From: Roseovarius indicus
GTDB taxonomy: Bacteria; Pseudomonadota; Alphaproteobacteria; Rhodobacterales; Rhodobacteraceae
Length of the DNA stretch: 64,000 bases
Assembly: GCF_008728195.1 (NCBI RefSeq)
Contig: NZ_CP031599.1
Coordinates: 386,821-450,820, forward strand
Direction of reading: 5' to 3'
The notes under the pieces: model-generated
Told to the model about the DNA's origin: nothing
What the model saw: only the letters and a program-made list of their open reading frames with translations
Database searches by the model: none
Shown here: one piece after another, positions 58,245 to 64,000 of the stretch
Layout: each line of letters begins with the position of its first letter
How positions within the stretch are numbered: position 1 is the first letter of the stretch
Program-made: the position numbers and the translations under genes

Positions 58245-59396
58245 ATGCTCGAAAACATGAGCAGTCCTACGAATAACAGCACCAAAATCGAGGATTCCGA
58301 CGCGTCTGGCGCAGAGATTTCGAGCTCAGCGTCCTATGACTCGTTGAACGGTGACGAACACGACAAGAGAACCTCTCGGGACCGAGCCTCAATCGCCCTG
58401 CCCGCCAATGTGGCCGGCTCCGGCGCACTCGACCGGCTGATCGATACCGCCCGTGGCTACGCCGAGGCCTCGACAGCCGGGAACACGAACAAGGCCTATG
58501 CGGCCGACTGGAAACACTTCAGCCGCTGGTGCCGGTTGAAAGGCACGGAACCTCTGCCCCCCGCGCCCGAGATGATTGGACTTTATGTGGCTGATCTGGC
58601 TGCACCAACCGGGAAGGCCCCTACCCTTTCGGTCTCCACGATCGAGCGCCGTCTCTCGGGGCTTGCCTGGAACTACAGACAGCGCGGGTTCACTCTTGAT
58701 CGCAAGGACCGGCATATCGCCACCGTTCTGGCCGGGATCAAACGCAAGCATGCGCGCCCGCCGGTCCAGAAGGAAGCGATCCTGCCTGAGGACATCCAGG
58801 CCATGGTGGCCACCCTTTCCTACGATCTCCGCGGGCTCCGAGACCGGGCGATCTTGCTTTTGGGCTATGCAGGTGGCCTGCGCCGGTCGGAGGTGGTCTG
58901 CCTCGATGTGCATAAGGACGATACACCGGACTCCGGCGGCTGGGTCGAAGTCTTCGACGGCGGCGCCCTGCTCACCCTCAATGCCAAGACCGGATGGCGC
59001 GAGGTTGAGGTCGGGCGTGGCTCAAGCGGCCAGACCTGTCCCGTCCACGCGCTTGAGCAATGGCTACACTTTGCGAAGATCGACTTTGGGCCGGTCTTCG
59101 TGCGCACCTCGCGGGACGGCAAGCGTGCCCTCGAGTCCCGCCTTTCCGACAAGCACATAGCGCGACTGATCAAGGCAACCGTTATGAAGAGTGGCATCAG
59201 ATCCGATTTGCCGGAAGCCAAACGGTTGGCAATGTTCTCGGGGCATTCCTTGCGTGCCGGGCTCGCCTCGTCGGCAGAGGTTGATGAGCGCTATGTTCAA
59301 AAGCAACTCGGACATGCGTCGGCCGAGATGACCCGGCGCTATCAGCGCAGGCGCGACAGGTTCCGGGTGAACCTGACCAAAGCCGCAGGGCTGTGA
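58245..59396 (+). CDS. Tyrosine-type site-specific recombinase
   Basis: A 383-aa integrase/recombinase. The N-terminal core-binding domain (about 70-180) is followed by the catalytic domain with GGLRRSEVV (first Arg), a Lys in the beta-turn region (NAKTGW), SGHSLRAGLA (His and second Arg), LGHAS and the nucleophilic Tyr in MTRRYQRR. It would act in plasmid dimer resolution or in capture of elements. The true start may be the ATG at 58257. The att site is not identified. Confidence 0.85.
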   Translation: MLENMSSPTNNSTKIEDSDASGAEISSSASYDSLNGDEHDKRTSRDRASIALPANVAGSGALDRLIDTARGYAEASTAGNTNKAYAADWKHFSRWCRLKGTEPLPPAPEMIGLYVADLAAPTGKAPTLSVSTIERRLSGLAWNYRQRGFTLDRKDRHIATVLAGIKRKHARPPVQKEAILPEDIQAMVATLSYDLRGLRDRAILLLGYAGGLRRSEVVCLDVHKDDTPDSGGWVEVFDGGALLTLNAKTGWREVEVGRGSSGQTCPVHALEQWLHFAKIDFGPVFVRTSRDGKRALESRLSDKHIARLIKATVMKSGIRSDLPEAKRLAMFSGHSLRAGLASSAEVDERYVQKQLGHASAEMTRRYQRRRDRFRVNLTKAAGL

Positions 59397-59467
59397 AGCT
59401 CAGGATTCTTGACCCATTGGTGAAGCGCTAAGGTGAAATTCCAGCGCTTCAGTTTCAGCTTACTGCT

Positions 59468-59590
59468 TCAATTGAAATCGGGAACTAAACGCGACAACCA
59501 GAGGTCGTCCTCGTGAGCCTCCTCATCCCCCTCGGTGGCGATGAAAGGGTCGTCAAAATCATCAGGAAAAGTAGATGCTTGCGGCTTCAT
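59468..59590 (-). CDS. Possible small acidic protein, 40 aa
   Basis: In the 420-bp gap between the two recombinase genes, a minus-strand frame from ATG 59590 gives an acidic peptide (MKPQASTFPDDFDDP, ATEGDEEAHEDDLWLSRL) with a plausible amino-acid composition. The ribosome site is weak. The rest of the gap (59591-59816) is AT-rich with several ATGCACA/TATA-like stretches and no clear gene; it probably holds the promoter of the serine recombinase. Confidence 0.35.
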   Translation of the reverse strand: MKPQASTFPDDFDDPFIATEGDEEAHEDDLWLSRLVPDFN

Positions 59591-59816
59591 ATGTGCAAAA
59601 TACCTATATTATGCACATTACCCAAGCGATTTTCTGGCCGTTGCCCATGCTCTTTATATAGTATGCGCGCGCGACAGCCGGCGGAACCCCTCAGATCGCG
59701 CCAGAGCCAAGGAAACCAAGGGATTATGCACCAGCCGGGCGAGAGAGCACTCTCTTGCATTCATTTACAAACGGTCGTTTATTGGCAATATATAAAATTG
59801 CAAACGGCTCTTTTCC

Positions 59817-60713
59817 ATGCCCCTGATAGGCTATGCGCGCGTCTCCACAGAGGATCAGACCCCCCTGCCCCAGTCCGAGGCCCTTCAATCTGCGGGTTGC
59901 ATAGAGATCTTTGAAGAGCACGCCTCAGGTGGCAATCGGGCGCGACCGGTGCTTGCACGTGTGCTGGAGCGGATTGGCAAGGGCGACACGCTGGTCGTCG
60001 TGCGGATCGACCGGCTTGCGCGGTCTTTGTCGCACTTGCTTGAGGTGATCGAAAGACTGGAGGGCAAGGGGGCGTTCTTCCGCTCGCTGCAGGATCCAAT
60101 CGACACCGCCTCCCCTCAAGGAAAGTTCACGCTGCAGGTTCTGGGCGCCGCGGCCGAGTTCGAACGCGCTCTGATCCGCGAGCGTACCAAGGCGGGCCTT
60201 GCCTCGGCACGCGCCAAAGGTCGCGTTGGTGGCAATCCCGGGCTTCGCACCAAGGACCCCGCCGCGCTGCGCAAGGTGCGGTTGGCACGACAGGACGGCT
60301 ACATGGCGCGCCTGAACGAAACCGCGCAGGATTGGGTGCCACATGTGCGCCGCTTGCGCCCCGATATGGCATGGGAAGACGTTCTGCGGATTATCAATGG
60401 CCCCCTACCCCACAGCCGCCATTGGACGCAAAGCCGCCTGCTCCGCGCCGTGAAAGCATATGTGCGGGACGGGTTCCTGCCCGATGAAGTGCTTGGACGC
60501 GCTGGACGTCGCGAAACCGACGATCGCCTGCCTGCGATTGTTGCGGCCATCAAAGGTTCGGACCCGGATATCACGCTACAGGCGATCTGCGACCGGTTGG
60601 AAGCCATGCGTGAGCGGACTCCACGGGGACGTACAAGCTGGCAACCGTCATCCGTCAGGATGCTGTTGGAACGGGCGGAGCGACTTGGGTTGCTGGTCAG
60701 GCAAATGGATTGA
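59817..60713 (+). CDS. Serine recombinase (resolvase/invertase type)
   Basis: A 298-aa recombinase. The catalytic N-terminal domain shows LIGYARVSTEDQ with the nucleophilic Ser, VVRIDRLARSLSHL and the E-helix region AAEFERALIRERTKAGLASARAKGR. The C-terminal part (about 110 residues longer than simple Tn3 resolvases) has repeated helix-turn-helix-like segments. It may resolve plasmid multimers or invert a segment. No obvious res site was identified in the 220-bp upstream region. Confidence 0.85.
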   Translation: MPLIGYARVSTEDQTPLPQSEALQSAGCIEIFEEHASGGNRARPVLARVLERIGKGDTLVVVRIDRLARSLSHLLEVIERLEGKGAFFRSLQDPIDTASPQGKFTLQVLGAAAEFERALIRERTKAGLASARAKGRVGGNPGLRTKDPAALRKVRLARQDGYMARLNETAQDWVPHVRRLRPDMAWEDVLRIINGPLPHSRHWTQSRLLRAVKAYVRDGFLPDEVLGRAGRRETDDRLPAIVAAIKGSDPDITLQAICDRLEAMRERTPRGRTSWQPSSVRMLLERAERLGLLVRQMD

Positions 60714-61092
60714 CGATGCGCAGCCGATCCTCGACCAGCAATCCGTCGTGCATGTCCTCAGTCCACAACGTCGTGCACCCAGCGATCAGCGCGGCAGACA
60801 CGATCATCGCGTCATAGACCGATAACTGGTACTTCTCTGCCAACGCGCGACCGACTTGATGGGTTTGAACCGTTAGGCCCTCGACAGGGCATAAGGACTT
60901 AATACCCTCAAGAAACGCTCCGGTATCTTCCCAACTGAGCCCAGCTTTCCGTCGGCAATTGACCATCGCTTCGTTCAGGACCTGAACGCTGATCCGGGGT
61001 CCCTGCCCCAGAATTTCCTCCGCCCTCTCAGCCTTTGGACCATCGTCGAGCAGGTAGAGCACAACATTCGTGTCTGCGAATTCAGCGCTCAT
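60697..61092 (-). CDS. vapC: VapC-type PIN-domain toxin
   Basis: A 131-aa PIN ribonuclease: FADTNVVLYLLDDG (first Asp), EILGQ and NEAMVNCRRK (Glu), and VYDAMIVSAA with the later TLWTEDMHDG (Asp residues). It cleaves RNA when freed from its antitoxin. It overlaps the upstream antitoxin gene by 11 bp and the convergent recombinase gene by 17 bp. It probably supports plasmid maintenance. Confidence 0.82.
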   Translation of the reverse strand: MSAEFADTNVVLYLLDDGPKAERAEEILGQGPRISVQVLNEAMVNCRRKAGLSWEDTGAFLEGIKSLCPVEGLTVQTHQVGRALAEKYQLSVYDAMIVSAALIAGCTTLWTEDMHDGLLVEDRLRIVNPFA

Positions 61093-61309
61093 GCGCGGCG
61101 TCGCGGCTTAGACGCGCGTCCTTGGGCAGTTTTCCGCGAAACCGCCTTAGCCCTTGTAGAACTTCATCGGCGCGAGGTTGGCGTCTCACAAGAATGGTTC
61201 CATCGTCCTTTACCAGATCGACCTGATCGCCTTCCTTTAAGCCGAGTTCCCTCACAAGATCCGCGGGTAGCCGGACGGCAAGGGAGTTTCCCCATTTGGC
61301 AACTTGCAT
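61082..61309 (-). CDS. vapB: AbrB/MazE-type antitoxin (VapB)
   Basis: A 75-aa SpoVT-AbrB/MazE swapped-hairpin protein: VAKWGNSLAVRLPADLVRELGLKEGDQVDLVKDDG, followed by an acidic-basic C-terminal toxin-binding tail. It neutralises VapC and represses the operon. It lies 310 bp from the divergent repA gene. Confidence 0.82.
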   Translation of the reverse strand: MQVAKWGNSLAVRLPADLVRELGLKEGDQVDLVKDDGTILVRRQPRADEVLQGLRRFRGKLPKDARLSRDAAHER

Positions 61310-61622
61310 CTTGTCCTCTCAGGCATGGATAAACATCCAATAATGTATATCCAGAACTGCCAAAAGGCAAGCTTTGGTGCGCTCAAAGCCATGCTGGAGC
61401 CCTCCGACAAGAGTTCTCCCCTGTCCCTTTTCGTGAGATGCGGTGCGTTACACCATGCAGCAGGAAGCCTAACAGCCTTGTGTTCGGTGACGACTCGCCC
61501 ACTAGATGTGGAAAAACCTTGCGCGAATCCGACTCTTGCGCCAATAGTCACGGAAACGAGGCAAAAAACGTCAATTTCCGTGAACACGCCAAAGACGCGA
61601 TGTCTCGGAAGCGAGAGGGCAG
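61310..61622. other. Intergenic region between vapBC and repA
   Basis: About 313 bases holding the divergent vapBC and repAB promoters. Small inverted repeats such as TGCC-AAAA-GGCA (near 61360) are visible. No parS-like long palindrome is obvious. A partition site and the repA promoter are expected here on general grounds, but no specific element can be assigned with confidence. Confidence 0.4.
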
Positions 61623-62810
61623 ATGGATAATACCTTTGTGCATGAGGATCTCAACGCGGTGATCCGCCAGCATTCGGAATGGCTGGCGAACCAGTTGCAT
61701 TCGCAACGTGAGAGCCTGTTTCCACCCGATGCCGAGAAGACCATGCGCAAATTCACCTCTGGTGAGGCTGCGGCGCTGCTCGGCGTAAACGATTCCTATC
61801 TTCGCAAACTCAACTTGGATGGCAAAGGGCCTTCTCCCGAGCTTACCGCCGGCAACCGTCGTCTTTACTCGGCGCAGGATATCCAGGCGCTGCGTGTGCT
61901 CCTTGAAAAAACCGCTCGCAAGCCGGGCGATTACGTTCCCGGACGACGAGAAGGTGATCATCTTCAGGTCATCGGCGTGATGAATTTCAAGGGCGGGTCC
62001 GGAAAAACAACAACCTCTGCCCATCTCGCCCAACGGCTTGCCCTGCGCGGATATCGTGTGCTGGGCATTGATCTTGACCCACAAGCTTCCTTCACCGCGC
62101 TGCACGGCGTTCAGCCGGAATTGGACCTCGAAGATGGCGGCACTCTCTACGATGCGATCCGCTATGAGGACCCGGAGCCGATCCGGTCGGTCATCCGCAA
62201 GACCTATATCCCCAATTTGGACTTGATCCCCGGCAACCTCGAACTGATGGAGTTCGAGCACGACACCCCGCGCGCGCTGGCGCAGGGCAATGCCGGACTT
62301 TTCTTCTTCCGCGTGAAGGAGGCGCTGGCCCAGGTCGATGAGGACTACGACGTGGTCGTCATAGATTGCCCTCCGCAGCTTGGCTTTCTGACCATGTCCG
62401 CCCTGTCCGCGGCCACGGGCGTTCTGGTGACCATCCATCCAGAGATGCTCGATGTGATGTCCATGTCGCAATTCCTCCGCATGACAGCCGACCTCATGGA
62501 CGTGATCGCCGAGAGCGGCGCTGACATGTCTCATGACTGGATGCGCTATGTTTTGACCCGCTACGAGCCGCAGGATGCGCCGCAGAACCGCATCGTGGCT
62601 TTCCTGCGAACAATGTACGGCGAAGCCGTGCTGAATTCGCCCATGTTGAAGTCCACAGCCATCTCAGATGCGGGCCTGACCAAGCAGACACTTTATGAAG
62701 TGGAACGCAGCGCGTTCACGCGTTCCACCTATGATCGCGCGATTGAGAGCCTGAATACGCTGAATGACGAGATCGCCGACCTAATCCAGAAAACCTGGGG
62801 GCGCACATGA
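61623..62810 (+). CDS. repA: Plasmid partition ATPase RepA (ParA)
   Basis: A 395-aa ParA-type ATPase of repABC plasmids. An N-terminal HTH-containing part (EAAALLGVNDSYLRKLNLDGKG) is followed by the deviant Walker A FKGGSGKTTT, DLDPQASF and VIDCPPQLG. It moves plasmid copies with RepB and autoregulates the operon. The stop overlaps repB by 4 nt. Confidence 0.9.
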   Translation: MDNTFVHEDLNAVIRQHSEWLANQLHSQRESLFPPDAEKTMRKFTSGEAAALLGVNDSYLRKLNLDGKGPSPELTAGNRRLYSAQDIQALRVLLEKTARKPGDYVPGRREGDHLQVIGVMNFKGGSGKTTTSAHLAQRLALRGYRVLGIDLDPQASFTALHGVQPELDLEDGGTLYDAIRYEDPEPIRSVIRKTYIPNLDLIPGNLELMEFEHDTPRALAQGNAGLFFFRVKEALAQVDEDYDVVVIDCPPQLGFLTMSALSAATGVLVTIHPEMLDVMSMSQFLRMTADLMDVIAESGADMSHDWMRYVLTRYEPQDAPQNRIVAFLRTMYGEAVLNSPMLKSTAISDAGLTKQTLYEVERSAFTRSTYDRAIESLNTLNDEIADLIQKTWGRT

Positions 62811-63823
62811 CCAGTGGCAAGAAGAAGCGCATGTCAATGCTGGACAGTCTCGCGGCAGCTGGGGCCCCCTCCCCTGCCCCTCAGACAGGTGCTGTGACAC
62901 CGATGATGACCTCGAATCGCGCCCTTCGGTCCGCCCGCGACGCGGTCGATTCCCATCATGTTTGGGAACTGGACCCGGCGAGCATCGAAGACGGGCGTAT
63001 GGCGGACCGGCTTGACCCGGCCGATGTACTGGATTTGCGCGATGCGATTGAGGCGAACGGTCAGACTGTTCCGATCCTCGTGCGACGTGCGCCGGGTGAA
63101 GATGATCGCTACCTTTTGGTCTATGGGCGACGCAGGCTGGAGGCGATCCGTCAGTCCGATAAGGTTACCAAGGTTCGCGCGTTAGTCACCAACCTGGATG
63201 ACGACAGCGCTCTGCGTGCTCAGATTTCGGAGAACATGGGGCGGCGCGATTTGTCTTTTATTGAAAAGGCCCTGTTCGCAAAGGACCTTGTGTCGTCCGG
63301 CTTCGGAAATCAATCTCAGGTTGCAGAAATTCTTACCGTCACGAAGTCGTCCATATCTATGGCGATCGCGATCGCGGACATGGTCGGGCCGGATCTGGTA
63401 CGCGCCATTGGCGCCGCCCATGGCATTGGCCGACCCCGATGGGAATCCCTTGGTCGGGCCATCGACGAGAATGGTCTGGACCGCGAGGACCTTATCGGGA
63501 TCGCGAAAGAGGCACGTGAAAATGCCGAGACCTCCATGGTGGTGGATGACGTTGCCTCTACCAATGACCCGTCCATCCAAGCGTTCCTGGCCGTAGAAAA
63601 GGCTGTGACCAAGGCGATTAAACCGGCCAAGTCGCCCTCCCCTGCCCCACCTTCCAGTGTCCCGCTGAAGATCGGCGGCAAACGCGGCGGCACGGTCAAA
63701 CGCACTGCCAAGGGCCTATCGATCGAGTTGGCGGGTGGAGACTTCGCCGATTGGGTCGAGACGCAAGTGCATGACATGATTGAAGACCTTCACGAACGCT
63801 GGAAGCAGCGGTCGGAAGACTGA
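62807..63823 (+). CDS. repB: Plasmid partition protein RepB (ParB)
   Basis: A 338-aa ParB-family centromere-binding protein. The ParB/Srx domain shows GQTVPILVRRAPG, YGRRRLEAIR and ENMGRRDLSFIEKALFAKDL; an HTH follows with SQVAEILTVTKSSISMAIAI. It binds parS sites and RepA. In repABC plasmids repC follows; it would begin beyond 64000. Confidence 0.9.
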   Translation: MTSGKKKRMSMLDSLAAAGAPSPAPQTGAVTPMMTSNRALRSARDAVDSHHVWELDPASIEDGRMADRLDPADVLDLRDAIEANGQTVPILVRRAPGEDDRYLLVYGRRRLEAIRQSDKVTKVRALVTNLDDDSALRAQISENMGRRDLSFIEKALFAKDLVSSGFGNQSQVAEILTVTKSSISMAIAIADMVGPDLVRAIGAAHGIGRPRWESLGRAIDENGLDREDLIGIAKEARENAETSMVVDDVASTNDPSIQAFLAVEKAVTKAIKPAKSPSPAPPSSVPLKIGGKRGGTVKRTAKGLSIELAGGDFADWVETQVHDMIEDLHERWKQRSED

Positions 63824-63860
63824 GGAAGAGCAGAAATCAAAGAAGGAGGCACGAAAAGGC

Positions 63861-63899
63861 AAAAGAAAAGGTCCCGCAAAGCGACCACTCCACGAGACC
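63861..63899 (-). ncRNA. Terminator of a putative antisense ctRNA between repB and repC
   Basis: On the minus strand, GGTCTCG...CGGGACC (63899-63870) folds into a 7-bp stem (one G-U pair) with a 16-nt loop and is followed by TTTTCTTTT (63869-63861): an intrinsic terminator directly antisense to the repB-repC gap. repABC plasmids encode a small counter-transcribed RNA (ctRNA/incA) here that limits RepC synthesis. The hairpin and T-run are seen; the RNA and its promoter (expected at about 63900-64000) are inferred. Confidence 0.55.
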
Positions 63900-64000
63900 C
63901 TAACTTGTTTCTAGCACCTTCAAGGTAGTGTCCGGAGCTATTTTCCGCAAGTCCAAAGTGATTCGCGGACCGGGATATTTTTGTCTTCGTGAATGACAAA

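Noticed and set aside
1-64000. CRISPR arrays, tRNA and rRNA genes
   Set aside because: No regularly spaced repeat array and no cloverleaf or rRNA-like sequence was seen; the TniQ gene has no Cas partner nearby.

Overview
The window looks like part of a large plasmid from an alphaproteobacterium, most likely family Rhodobacteraceae. The reasons are the repA-repB partition pair at the right edge, the high GC content, and a backbone of TniA/TniB/TniQ, an orphan ScpB, a DUF1403-type protein and several site-specific recombinases. The cargo is a metal-resistance island carrying two copper modules and one mercury operon. Identifications rest on motifs read by eye and on family knowledge; no database search was run.

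Layout. (1) 1-4374: plasmid accessory genes, namely a RES/Xre toxin-antitoxin pair and a run of small uncharacterised minus-strand genes. The last of these is cut at 4374. (2) 4375-8816: a degenerate Mu/TniA-type transposon whose two ends are perfect 1,477-bp inverted arms, each carrying an ISKra4-like insertion sequence. (3) 8817-18.8 kb: Rieske protein, an ECF sigma factor with a cysteine-rich tail, two DMT transporter/EF-hand gene pairs, a two-component system and a SHOCT protein. Several genes here are damaged. (4) 18.9-32.5 kb: copper module A, with L,D-transpeptidase, cytochromes c, multicopper oxidases, DsbA-like protein, CopZ, CopA ATPase, CueR, a K+-channel-like protein, DUF305 protein, a glutaredoxin-MauE fusion, a cupredoxin-CusF protein and a TolC-family protein. 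(5) 32.7-46.3 kb: copper module B, a long minus-strand cluster for periplasmic thiol-redox and copper delivery (DsbA, CcdA, SCO, PCuAC, TlpA/DsbE, cytochrome c, DUF411, BNR protein, multicopper oxidase), then a second CueR and a YHS-containing P-type ATPase. (6) 46.4-51.6 kb: a mer operon (merR divergent from merT-merP-orf-merF-flavoprotein-merA-orf). (7) 51.6-64 kb: plasmid backbone with an HTH protein, tniABQ, scpB, DUF1403, tyrosine recombinase, serine recombinase, vapBC, repA and repB. An apparent antisense-RNA terminator follows repB; repC would lie beyond the window.

How the parts fit together. CueR-type promoters (TTGACC, 19-bp spacer, TTCC...GGAA box) precede copA, the YHS ATPase, the second cueR and the DUF2933-type gene, so one copper signal probably drives dispersed units. 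Cytoplasmic Cu(I) would be taken by CopZ and exported by the two ATPases. In the periplasm, multicopper oxidases, CusF/PCuAC/SCO proteins and thiol oxidoreductases would oxidise, bind or deliver the metal. A second recurring motif (GTTACNTTTGGTGAC) sits in both divergent intergenic regions that flank EF-hand genes and is a candidate site for the response regulator. At least four genes between 9 and 22 kb carry small lesions (one-base frameshift, nonsense plus frameshift, 16-bp tandem duplication, stop at codon 2), which suggests recent decay or sequence errors.
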